From the NCBI GenBank assembly GCA_042568205.1, contig JBHPJE010000005.1:6134-70133 (forward strand): a stretch of DNA of 64,000 nucleotides. The letters are read 5' to 3'. The notes under the pieces are model-generated. The model did no database searches. It saw only the letters and a program-made list of their open reading frames with translations, and was not told the origin of the DNA. This document shows, in pieces, positions 8,744-16,038 of this stretch (within the stretch, counting starts at the first letter, position 1; each line of letters starts with the position of its first letter). The position numbers were made by a program, and so were the translations under genes. Source of the stretch: JAUVDZ01 sp042568205 (lineage in GTDB: Bacteria; Patescibacteriota; Gracilibacteria; UBA1369; PNNO01).

Positions 8744-8784
8744 TCCCCTCCAAGGGTGACTGACGATCCAATCCCACCTTTTAA

Positions 8785-8819
8785 CCCCCGGCCTGCAACA
8801 TGCAAGCCGGGGGTTTTTT
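8785..8819 (+). terminator. intrinsic terminator, GC-rich class
   Basis: CCCCCGGC (8785-8792) pairs with GCCGGGGG (8806-8813) around a TGCAACATGCA core, followed by six T. The core and arms are nearly identical to the terminator at 9548-9582. Confidence 0.9.
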
Positions 8820-8935
8820 CGTATATAAAATTACTTAGATTGAATTTTATTCAATTGTTGTTTAAAATAAAACAACACTAAATGCTTTACAAAAACCAAC
8901 TTAATTATTATTTTAACTTCCTAACCAGAAAAATT

Positions 8936-9217
8936 ATGAATATTGCAGACTTCTTAAAAGCTATGAAAAATAGCCAAATCACGGGTGAATTTGACCTAAG
9001 TGATCATAAAGATGAATTGATGGACCGCGATTTTGAGGGAACTACTTTCAAAGATTGCGTAATCACTGGTGGAGACTTTGCTTCATCAGGATTCAATAAC
9101 TGTACTTTTGAAAACGTGACATTCGATGGGAGTGCTCTGGTTGGAGTTACTTTCCAAGGATGCACAATGAACAATCTCGCATTTACGCAAACACAAACTG
9201 ACTTTTCAATAAGTTAG
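8936..9217 (+). CDS. small pentapeptide-repeat protein
   Basis: 93 residues from the ATG at 8936 (MNIADFLK); upstream in-frame starts at 8882 and later would add an unrelated AT-rich stretch. Residues about 35-85 show pentapeptide-repeat spacing (DFEGTTFKDCVITGGDF, SGFNNCTFENVTFDGSALVGVTFQGC), which folds as a right-handed quadrilateral beta-helix. Biochemical functions of such proteins vary and cannot be read from the repeats. Codon use is AT-rich. The GC-rich gene at 9236 begins 18 bases later and has its own SD, so the two may share a transcript. Confidence 0.78.
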   Translation: MNIADFLKAMKNSQITGEFDLSDHKDELMDRDFEGTTFKDCVITGGDFASSGFNNCTFENVTFDGSALVGVTFQGCTMNNLAFTQTQTDFSIS

Positions 9218-9235
9218 TTGAAAGGAGAAAACCGA

Positions 9236-9505
9236 ATGAGTACTTGGACTGGATGGCGCAGTAAGCATGGCTTTCAAGAAAATGTCAAAGATGAGGGGAT
9301 GTGGATGCATCTCTTGATCGCCCCACCGGACGAACCCAATCCACGAGCCAACCATGTTCACGTCAAGATCCTGAAGGTGGTCATGCGTGCCAAGCGCTGG
9401 AACTACACCCTCTGCAGTGTGAAAGTGGAAGGGAACCGCATTCACAGCCGTCGTGACTTCATCCAGCGCATCAACGCCTGCACTGACCTCAATCTCTCCT
9501 ACTAA
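9236..9505 (+). CDS. small GC-rich basic protein, unknown function
   Basis: 89 residues, no signal peptide or membrane segment, rich in His, Arg, Trp and Lys, with two Cys. I recognise no family. The ATG at 9236 is chosen because AAAGGAG lies 8 bases upstream; an in-frame TTG at 9218 precedes that SD and is unlikely. GC-rich codons contrast with the pentapeptide gene just before it and the cyclase after it. A GC-rich terminator follows at 9548. Confidence 0.72.
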   Translation: MSTWTGWRSKHGFQENVKDEGMWMHLLIAPPDEPNPRANHVHVKILKVVMRAKRWNYTLCSVKVEGNRIHSRRDFIQRINACTDLNLSY

Positions 9506-9547
9506 TTAGCACATACCCTCCTCGGAGCAGTTCTCGCTTAAAACCAG

Positions 9548-9582
9548 CCCCCGGCTTGCAACATGCAGGTCGGGGGTTTTTT
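9548..9582 (+). terminator. intrinsic terminator, GC-rich class
   Basis: CCCCCGGCTTGCA pairs with TGCAGGTCGGGGG across ACA (9548-9576), followed by six T. It shares its arms and TGCAACATGCA core with the terminator at 8785-8819. Confidence 0.9.
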
Positions 9583-9593
9583 CATATCCCGAC

Positions 9594-9622
9594 GAAAGGA
9601 CTTTCCTGAGGAAAGTCCTTTC
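9594..9622. repeat. 13-bp perfect palindrome
   Basis: GAAAGGACTTTCC, TGA, GGAAAGTCCTTTC. It lies between the terminator of the GC-rich gene and the cyclase promoter. With no T-run and a second terminator only 12 bases upstream, it looks like a dispersed palindrome rather than a functional terminator. Confidence 0.6.
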
Positions 9623-9654
9623 CCCACCCTCTTCCCAAACCCCAAAAATCATGG

Positions 9655-9660
9655 TATAAT
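9655..9660 (+). promoter_or_regulatory. -10 box of the cyclase gene, probably leaderless
   Basis: TATAAT ends only six bases before the ATG at 9667, so the predicted start site falls on or next to the start codon. The -35 region (around 9632) is poor. No SD is possible. Confidence 0.5.
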
Positions 9661-9666
9661 AATACA

Positions 9667-11610
9667 ATGCAAAAAATATACAAAAAAATCGCTATAAGCC
9701 TCGCAATTGGCGCCCTAGCAGCAATCATAGCTATCGCGCTATCTATTGTAAATCCTTTAAATAATTGGCATTTAAAACTCGCTGACTCACTTTATACTCA
9801 ACAAAATCCTTCTGATCAAATTGTAATAATTGCTATTGATGAAAAGTCTATTTCAAGCGAAGAACTCGGACGCTTTTATGATTGGCCGCGAACAAATCAT
9901 GTTCAAGTTCTCGATAATCTTCAAAATACAAAGGCTATTGGAATCGATCTTTTTTTCACTGAGGAACAAGAGACCATAACGCGCCAAGAACTTTTAAAAA
10001 CACAAAATCTTGAAATTTATGATCCTTTTCTTTCTCATCCAAATGATCTAAAACTCGCAGAAGCTCTAAATGATAAAACTACAATTGCGCGAATTGAACA
10101 GGATCCAAACTTGAAAATATTTGAAGAGAAAGCCAATATCGGCACCGTGAATATAGCTGCTGATGCAGATGGAATTGTAAGACGCATGAATCCAAAAGAC
10201 TCATTCGCCTCGGTTATCAGCGGTGTGAATCCACCTCAAGAAGAAATGCTTATCAATTATTTTGGGGATCCGAATTCATATAAAAGGATCTCTTATTCTG
10301 ATGTTTATAATGGAAATCACGACCCGCAAGAGCTCCAGGACAAAATCGCTTTAATCGGCATAACAACGCCAAAAGTAGCACAAGACCACAAGCCAACTCC
10401 AAAAAATACAGCTCAACCAATGCCAGGAATTGAAATTCATGCGAATGCAATTCAAACGATGATGGACGGAGAATACATTGAAAATCAGTCAACAACTTCA
10501 CAAATTGCAATCATAGTCGCTATCTCATTAATACTCGCTTTAGCCCTGTCCTTCTTAAATATCTGGATCGGAATCGGAGTAACGGTTGCAGTCTCGACAA
10601 TTTATTATGGATCCGCTCACCTCGCATATAATAATGGATTAATCCTTAATTTGATCTACCCATTTATAGCAATCGCACTTACTTATTTTGGAGTAATTTT
10701 GTACAGATATTTTGCAGAATTACGCGAGAAAAAGTACGTAAAAGGCGCATTTGGACGGTATTTAAGTCCATCAGTAATGTCGTCAGTTTTGGACAATCCA
10801 GAACATTTACATTTAGGAGGGACCAAGCGAGAAGTCACTGTTTTCTTCACAGATATTAAAGGCTTCACAACAATCTCAGAACAATTTGAACCAGAAATTT
10901 TGATAGGAATAGTGAACGAATATCTAACTGCAATGACCGACATAGTTATGCAAAACGAAGGCACTTTGGACAAATATGTAGGAGACGCGATTGTGGCTTA
11001 TTTCGGCGCTCCAATCGACCAACCAGACCATGCAAAACGCGCTTGCGAAACAGCCCTACAAATGAGAGAAAAACTAGCAGAATTAAATACAAAATGGAAA
11101 ACAGAAGGAAAGCCTGAACTCGACTTCAGAGTCGGAATCAATACAGGACAAGTAATCGTCGGTAACGTTGGATCAGAAAAAAGATTCGACTATACAATAA
11201 TGGGCGACGAAGTAAATTTAGGATCAAGATTAGAAGGCGCAAATAAAAAATACTCGACCAACATTATGATTTCAGAATCAACTCGCATGGTTGTCGGAAA
11301 TGGCTACGACATGCGGGAATTAGACATTTTGAAAGTTAAAGGAAAACAAAAACCAGTGCGAGTTTTTGAATTAATGGCAAGGCCAGGAATGCTTAGCGAA
11401 ATCGGCCGAAATCTAATGGCTCCATATAATAAAGGTCTGGAGCTATACCGCGCGCGAAAATTTGACCTTGCAGTCGGCGAATTCGATAAAGCTCTACGAA
11501 TTTACGCAGAAGACGGCCCTTCTAAAATATACAAACAACGCTGCGAAGTACTGCGAGATTACCCTCCGCACGATGATTGGGATGGCGTGTTTGAGATGCA
11601 TACGAAATAG
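9667..11610 (+). CDS. CHASE2 sensor-class III adenylate cyclase
   Basis: 647 residues. An N-terminal helix (about 7-28) is followed by an extracytoplasmic CHASE2 domain (about 30-260; IVIIAIDEKSI, GIDLFFTEEQ, MPGIEIHANAIQTM). Three transmembrane helices follow (about 280-350), then a class III nucleotide cyclase (about 385-565). The metal-binding Asp are D396 (FFTDIKGFT) and D440 (KYVGDAIVAYFG). The conserved ends RVGINTG.VIVGNVG and YTIMGD.VNL.SRLEG are present. The Lys before YVGD and the Asp in MGDEVN fit ATP as substrate. The C-terminus (about 570-640) looks like one or two TPR-type helices. It should make cAMP in response to an unknown external signal. No cAMP-binding regulator is in the window. 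Confidence 0.92.
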   Translation: MQKIYKKIAISLAIGALAAIIAIALSIVNPLNNWHLKLADSLYTQQNPSDQIVIIAIDEKSISSEELGRFYDWPRTNHVQVLDNLQNTKAIGIDLFFTEEQETITRQELLKTQNLEIYDPFLSHPNDLKLAEALNDKTTIARIEQDPNLKIFEEKANIGTVNIAADADGIVRRMNPKDSFASVISGVNPPQEEMLINYFGDPNSYKRISYSDVYNGNHDPQELQDKIALIGITTPKVAQDHKPTPKNTAQPMPGIEIHANAIQTMMDGEYIENQSTTSQIAIIVAISLILALALSFLNIWIGIGVTVAVSTIYYGSAHLAYNNGLILNLIYPFIAIALTYFGVILYRYFAELREKKYVKGAFGRYLSPSVMSSVLDNPEHLHLGGTKREVTVFFTDIKGFTTISEQFEPEILIGIVNEYLTAMTDIVMQNEGTLDKYVGDAIVAYFGAPIDQPDHAKRACETALQMREKLAELNTKWKTEGKPELDFRVGINTGQVIVGNVGSEKRFDYTIMGDEVNLGSRLEGANKKYSTNIMISESTRMVVGNGYDMRELDILKVKGKQKPVRVFELMARPGMLSEIGRNLMAPYNKGLELYRARKFDLAVGEFDKALRIYAEDGPSKIYKQRCEVLRDYPPHDDWDGVFEMHTK

Positions 11611-11611
11611 C

Positions 11612-11640
11612 TTGACTTTTTATCTAAAATATGTCACAAT
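11612..11640 (+). promoter_or_regulatory. promoter of the Asn-rich lipoprotein gene
   Basis: TTGACT at 11612-11617, a 17-base spacer and CACAAT at 11635-11640, two bases after the cyclase stop. The leader of about 95 bases contains the hairpin CAGGGT-TATATT-ACCCTG at 11669-11686. Confidence 0.5.
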
Positions 11641-11741
11641 TCACCTCTTGATAGGCTCTTTGGCAAATCAGGGTTATATTACCCTGGAACGGAAACACAC
11701 ACCCTTATTAGCGCATTAGGACGCGCCAAAACGAGGATACG

Positions 11742-12767
11742 ATGAAAACCATGAAGATGATCGCAGTGCTGTTCTTGCTTGTTTCTGTCGGCTGCGGATC
11801 GCGCAGCGTCGGTCACAACAACAACGTGAACGACAATAACACCAACGAGAACACGAACGTCAACGACAACACTAACGTCAACACCAACACCGGCCCCGAG
11901 TGCCTCACCTTCCGCATCATGGTCAATGACACAGTGGAGGAAGAGCTCGAGTATGAGCAAGACTTCACTCGTCCCTGTCTGCTCGACTACCTGGACGTCG
12001 AAATCAGCCCCGAATGGCACCGTCTGTGTCACAACATGATGATCCTGGCTGACATCAGAGCCCCGCAAGAAGGCTACCCCGACGGCACGCTCAAGCCGGA
12101 CGAATGCATGCTTAAGGCTGAGGTCTGGCACATGCAACTCCGTACCCTCGGCCTCATCATGTTCCCACAAGGTGCACCTGGTGACGACGTGGACCAGAGC
12201 GACTGGTACGCCGGCGCCATCGGCAACTTCGCCCGCAAAGGCTTCATCACGCCCGATGATGACAACATGGTCTACCCCGCCGACATCATGACCCTGGAGG
12301 AATGGAACGTCTGGAAATCGCATATGATCGCCTGGCTCAACATGGGCCTCATCCGCATCGACTTTCTGGAAGTCCTGCTGACCTCCCTGCTGAGCGGACC
12401 CACCTACGACGTGCTCGACTGCGTCAGTGAGGAATTCGACGACATCGAAACGAACTCATTCGAGTGCGTGCTCACCAACACCGCTATTGACTACGGTCTA
12501 ATTGACGGCTACCAGATGAGCTTCCGACCCCTCGACTCACTCAACTGGGCTGAGATGGTGAAGATGTCGATGCAAGCGAAGAACATCCCCGACTCCGAAA
12601 ACTTCACCTGCTGGAATCACTGCGACGAAGGCGAATGGTACTGCGGATCGATTAACGCAGCCTGCGAACTAGGCCTGCTTCCTCCCGGCCTCACCAACGC
12701 TGGCGACATCCCCACCCGCCTCGAAGCGTTCAGGTTCCTCCAGCTGATGGAGATGCTGAACCTCTAG
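11742..12767 (+). CDS. GC-rich lipoprotein with Asn-rich linker and SLH-like region
   Basis: 341 residues. A lipoprotein signal ends at Cys18 (SVG/C). Residues about 25-55 are almost only Asn, Thr, Val, Asp and Glu (NNNVNDNNTNENTNVND), a linker style common in myxobacterial and Bradymonadales lipoproteins. The remainder repeats an S-layer-homology-like pattern: DIRAPQEGYPDGTLKPD..L.KAEVW, then DWYAGAIGNFARKGFITPDDDNMVYPADIMTLEEW, then a third degenerate copy (WYCGSINAACELGLLPPG). SLH domains bind cell-wall polymers in the proteins where they are known, so surface attachment is plausible. Codon use is GC-rich, and the SD (GAGGA) is moderate. It is its own transcription unit between backbone genes. 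Confidence 0.78.
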   Translation: MKTMKMIAVLFLLVSVGCGSRSVGHNNNVNDNNTNENTNVNDNTNVNTNTGPECLTFRIMVNDTVEEELEYEQDFTRPCLLDYLDVEISPEWHRLCHNMMILADIRAPQEGYPDGTLKPDECMLKAEVWHMQLRTLGLIMFPQGAPGDDVDQSDWYAGAIGNFARKGFITPDDDNMVYPADIMTLEEWNVWKSHMIAWLNMGLIRIDFLEVLLTSLLSGPTYDVLDCVSEEFDDIETNSFECVLTNTAIDYGLIDGYQMSFRPLDSLNWAEMVKMSMQAKNIPDSENFTCWNHCDEGEWYCGSINAACELGLLPPGLTNAGDIPTRLEAFRFLQLMEMLNL

Positions 12768-12820
12768 CGCGAAGCGCCCCCCTGTGTTTCCCTCCTATAA
12801 CACCTGTCTGCCTCCCTACC

Positions 12821-12853
12821 AAAAAAGACCCGCCATCAGAAATGATCGGCGGG
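12821..12853 (-). terminator. shared terminator between lipoprotein and efp genes
   Basis: CCCGCC-ATCA-GAAA-TGAT-C-GGCGGG at 12829-12853, a stem capped by GAAA. On the minus strand it is followed by TCTTTTTT (plus 12821-12828), which serves efp. On the plus strand it can also stop the lipoprotein transcript. Confidence 0.85.
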
Positions 12854-12872
12854 CTCTTCAATATATATTAAT

Positions 12873-13430
12873 CTAAGCTCTTTCCACGTAATCCCCAGTA
12901 TCTGTATTCACTCGCACTTTTTCACCTTCAGCTATAAATAAGGGTACTTGAATCACTTTTCCAGAATCCAAAGTTGCAGCCTTTTTTCCACCACTAACTG
13001 TATCCCCTTTAACTCCAGGTGTTGTTTCAACAACTTCAAACACCATTTTTGGAGGTAATTCGATTGAAATCATAGTTCCTTCAAAAAACACACCATCAAC
13101 TGTTGATCCATCTAACAAATACTCAACCGAGCCCTCAATAACGTCTAAAGCAACCTCGAATTGCTCGTATGTTGATTCATCCATAAAAAAGGCTGCAGAG
13201 TCGTCTTTGTATAAATATTGAACCTTGCCGCGATTAACCTGCGCTATTTCAAAATTTTCACCAGATAAGAAAGTTTTATCTAAAGTTGCACCTGTTTTAA
13301 CGTTCTTTAATTTCGACTTCATAACCGGCTTTTGGGCTTCTTTTCGCTTAAATTCGCTCCAGGTAATAATATAAGGATCACCATTTAATTTAACAATTCG
13401 GCCTTTTGTAAGATCAGTAAGATTTCCCAT
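12873..13430 (-). CDS. efp: elongation factor P
   Basis: 185 residues from the ATG at 13430 (MGNLTDLTKG); a longer frame to 13562 adds an unrelated hydrophobic stretch and is rejected. The three EF-P domains are present: KOW-like N domain (1-64), OB domain (about 66-128) and C-terminal OB domain with PPKMVFEVVETTPGVKGDT and the closing GDYVERA. EF-P binds between the P and E sites and relieves ribosome stalling at polyproline. The tip loop of domain I is unusual: the usual K-P-G-K-G motif is replaced by KRKEAQKPVM, so the Lys34 position of E. coli aligns with Ala or only loosely with a Lys. It is a single gene ending in the terminator at 12821-12853. Confidence 0.95.
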   Translation of the reverse strand: MGNLTDLTKGRIVKLNGDPYIITWSEFKRKEAQKPVMKSKLKNVKTGATLDKTFLSGENFEIAQVNRGKVQYLYKDDSAAFFMDESTYEQFEVALDVIEGSVEYLLDGSTVDGVFFEGTMISIELPPKMVFEVVETTPGVKGDTVSGGKKAATLDSGKVIQVPLFIAEGEKVRVNTDTGDYVERA

Positions 13431-13506
13431 GATTTGATAGTTAATTGCATGGGAAATATATAGAAATAAGCGGAAAAATGCAAATTTGCCCCAGGTATGG
13501 CAGGCA

Positions 13507-13533
13507 TAACTGTTTACCACGCAATAACAGTTA
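13507..13533. promoter_or_regulatory. inverted repeat between efp and the sigma factor gene
   Basis: TAACTGTT and AACAGTTA, perfect 8-bp arms separated by 11 bases, in the 270-base gap between divergent genes. It may be an operator or a leader hairpin of efp. Confidence 0.4.
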
Positions 13534-13631
13534 CGATAAATATTACAACACAAACCGCACAACGCTGCAACATATAGAGGTAATGGAAATTAAGCATTTG
13601 CCTTGTAAGAGATGAATAGACAGAATGACCC

Positions 13632-13660
13632 TTGACAAGTTGGTAGAAATTTGTTATAAA
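13632..13660 (+). promoter_or_regulatory. promoter of the ECF sigma factor operon
   Basis: TTGACA at 13632-13637, a 17-base spacer and TATAAA at 13655-13660. This is close to the housekeeping consensus, so basal transcription appears independent of the ECF factor itself. Confidence 0.75.
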
Positions 13661-13700
13661 TAGTACCTTTTTGTATAAACGCAAACTAAGGCCAGTATTT

Positions 13701-14279
13701 ATGACAAATGCACAAGACCTAGAACAAGAAAAACGTCTTATTGAGGCGGCACAGCAGGATCCCGATGGGTTCCTGGATCTGTATGACAAATATTTCGACC
13801 AAATATATAGATATATCTATAGAAGAGTTGGTGGAGATAAAGACGTCGCACATGATATTGGCAGCCAAACTTTCCTTGATGCACTTGAAAACATCAAATC
13901 TTTTACGTTTCAAGGCTATCCTTTCTCTTCATGGCTATATAAAATCGCACATAATAATGTAATTAAGTGGTATCGAAAGACTAATAAACGTCAACATGTA
14001 CCTTTAGACGAAGCATATAATCTAAGTGACAAAACTCAAGATACAAAAGGCGAAATGGAAGGTGTACTAGCACAGGAACAAATTAATGAAATGATGCAGA
14101 AACTGGACATGGAAGAACAAGAAATTTTGAGACTAAAATTCTTTGAAGGACTATCTAACATAGAGATCGCGGATATTATGGGATTATCCGTTTCAAATAT
14201 TGGTGTGAAAGTATTTAGAACTCTCAAGAAAGCAAAAGGTCTTCTCCCAACTAAACATGATTTAAAACAATTTAATTAA
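13701..14279 (+). CDS. ECF-type RNA polymerase sigma factor
   Basis: 192 residues from the ATG at 13701 (MTNAQDLEQEK); an in-frame ATG at 13671 lies almost on the predicted transcription start. The sigma-2 region (about 20-85) has FLDLYDKYFDQIYRYIYRRV and the DNA-melting and -10 motif DVAHDIGSQTFLDALENI, then FSSWLYKIAHNNVIKWYRKTNK. Sigma-4 (about 125-180) has LDMEEQEILRLKFFEGLSNIEIADIMGLS and the helix-turn-helix continuation SNIGVKVFRTLKKAK. The two-domain layout defines the ECF group. The membrane protein gene starts two bases after its stop codon ends and probably encodes the anti-sigma partner. Confidence 0.9.
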   Translation: MTNAQDLEQEKRLIEAAQQDPDGFLDLYDKYFDQIYRYIYRRVGGDKDVAHDIGSQTFLDALENIKSFTFQGYPFSSWLYKIAHNNVIKWYRKTNKRQHVPLDEAYNLSDKTQDTKGEMEGVLAQEQINEMMQKLDMEEQEILRLKFFEGLSNIEIADIMGLSVSNIGVKVFRTLKKAKGLLPTKHDLKQFN

Positions 14280-14280
14280 T

Positions 14281-15420
14281 ATGGATAAAAACTACTTTAG
14301 CGACATAACGGAACTGTTCATTAAAGCGAAAAAGGCTGAAAATATTGATGTGAATCCTCACAGCAAAGCAGCAATTCGTGAAATGCTCGCGTACAAAGTT
14401 GATGAAATAAAATCTGCTGAAGAAGCACCTGAAAAAGGATTCTTCTCTAAGTGGAAATTCCAACTTGTAGGTGTTCCTGCATCAGTATTTGCTGTATTTA
14501 TGGTAGTTTTTGCTTTCCAAAATCTTCAAATCACAATGCCAAAAGAAGATTTTGCTCCAACAACAGCTTCTGAGGTTGCTACTTCAGAATCTATTTTTGG
14601 TGAAACAGAATTAACTGAAGATGTGGATACTCCTGTAATTGAAGATCTCCCAACTGAAGTTAAAGAATCTAAACCAAAACCTGAACTTTTAGTTATTAAT
14701 TATGGAGAAACAACTAAAACTGGAGGCGGATATGTACCTCCTTCATATACTCAACCTGTTGTTCAACCAGTTGAAACAACAGTTGAATCAGCGGTTGAGC
14801 CAGTGCCTACTCATAAACCTTATGTAGCTCCAGTTTCAACTCCAACATATATTGCACCTGATAAACAAACGGAGGAAAAGGAAACAACAACTAAACCTGG
14901 AGTATCAACAGGTGGCGCATTCTCTGTATACACTCCAACTGAATCAAATGATACATACACTCCACCTGCAACAGAATATACAGCTCCACAAACTGCACCT
15001 ACTTTTGATATTTACACACCAACAACTGAAAATGGATATACAATGATAAGCGATGACTCATTAGACTTAGGCGAAATTCCTAGAATCCCGCTTCCTGAAG
15101 TTGATATTCCACAATACGATTTTAATCCAAATGATGTAAATAGTATGATGGATGGAAATATTCCTTTACCTAAAACAAATGCTCCAGAAGAAGGAGGCAC
15201 TGTTAATGAATTTAGAAATCCTTTTAATCCTCTTGTTCATACATTTGATGCAGAGGCTTTGAATACAATTGAAAAACCTGATACTCTGGACAACGTAAAT
15301 GTTCACTATTTAAATAGAGATCAAGCAGCAGTTGAAGTTAATGATGATGATGGGTCAACGAGATGGTATATGTTTGAAGATAGAGGTGGAAGCTGGACAG
15401 TTACGCAGAAATTCGATTAA
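14281..15420 (+). CDS. membrane protein with Pro/Thr-rich ectodomain, probable anti-sigma partner
   Basis: 379 residues. A soluble N-terminal helical region (1-60) is followed by a transmembrane segment (about 63-82; LVGVPASVFAVFMVVFAF). A long extracytoplasmic part follows that is rich in Pro, Thr, Glu and Tyr (about 90-330; repeats such as YTPPATEYTAPQTAP and PTYIAPDK), and a small C-terminal domain (about 320-379; NVHYLNRDQAAVEVNDDDG, WYMFEDRGGSWTV). No zinc-binding HxxxCxxC anti-sigma motif is visible. The order sigma factor then single-pass membrane protein, one base apart, is the usual sigma/anti-sigma arrangement, so this role is inferred from context. The Pro/Thr region may span the cell wall. 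Confidence 0.72.
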   Translation: MDKNYFSDITELFIKAKKAENIDVNPHSKAAIREMLAYKVDEIKSAEEAPEKGFFSKWKFQLVGVPASVFAVFMVVFAFQNLQITMPKEDFAPTTASEVATSESIFGETELTEDVDTPVIEDLPTEVKESKPKPELLVINYGETTKTGGGYVPPSYTQPVVQPVETTVESAVEPVPTHKPYVAPVSTPTYIAPDKQTEEKETTTKPGVSTGGAFSVYTPTESNDTYTPPATEYTAPQTAPTFDIYTPTTENGYTMISDDSLDLGEIPRIPLPEVDIPQYDFNPNDVNSMMDGNIPLPKTNAPEEGGTVNEFRNPFNPLVHTFDAEALNTIEKPDTLDNVNVHYLNRDQAAVEVNDDDGSTRWYMFEDRGGSWTVTQKFD

Positions 15421-15429
15421 ACTCAGGTG

Positions 15430-16038
15430 ATGCAAAAACTGTTAATTGCAACTACAAACATAGGCAAATTTGGTGAGATCAAGGAAGTTATAGGCGACCT
15501 TGATTTTGAGTTATATCATCTACATTTTGAGGATTTTGCTAAGGAGATGGAAGCAGATGATTTTGACGAAACCGGCGATACTTTTGAAGAAAACGCTGAA
15601 CAAAAAGCAGTGCATTATCATGAGCTTTTTGGTATACCAACTATTGGTGAGGATTCAGGAATTATTGTGGATGCTTTAAAGGGCGAACTTGGAGTTAAAA
15701 CACGAAGATGGGGCGCAGGAGCTGAAGCAAGCGATGAAGAATGGATCGAGCATTTTATGAAAGTTATGGAAGGGAAAGAAGTGCGAACTGCACGGTTTGT
15801 TTGCTGCGCAGCATTTATTGATGGACCAGCTGAAGTTGTGATGTTTAGAGGAGAGACCGAAGGAGAAATCACACACAAATTAGAAGCACCTTTGATGCCA
15901 GGGATCCCTTTAAGTTCATGTTTTAGGCCAAAAGGATGCGACAAAGTATATTCAGCCTTAAGTGAAGCTGAAAAAAATCAACTAAGTCATAGAGGAAAAG
16001 CTTTTCATGAATTAAAAAACCTCCTCATAAACCTTTAA
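15430..16038 (+). CDS. rdgB: XTP/dITP diphosphatase (RdgB/HAM1 family)
   Basis: About 202 residues. It removes non-canonical purine nucleoside triphosphates such as dITP and XTP. Motifs: LIATTNIGKFGEI at the N-terminus, FEENAEQKAVHY (about 53), GEDSGIIVDAL (about 77), the arginine patch VKTRRWGAG in place of the common SARY, and SHRGKAFHEL near the end. A GTG at 15427 directly precedes the ATG at 15430; the ATG is preferred. Its 3' end overlaps the convergent GT4 gene by 27 bases. Confidence 0.92.
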   Translation: MQKLLIATTNIGKFGEIKEVIGDLDFELYHLHFEDFAKEMEADDFDETGDTFEENAEQKAVHYHELFGIPTIGEDSGIIVDALKGELGVKTRRWGAGAEASDEEWIEHFMKVMEGKEVRTARFVCCAAFIDGPAEVVMFRGETEGEITHKLEAPLMPGIPLSSCFRPKGCDKVYSALSEAEKNQLSHRGKAFHELKNLLINL

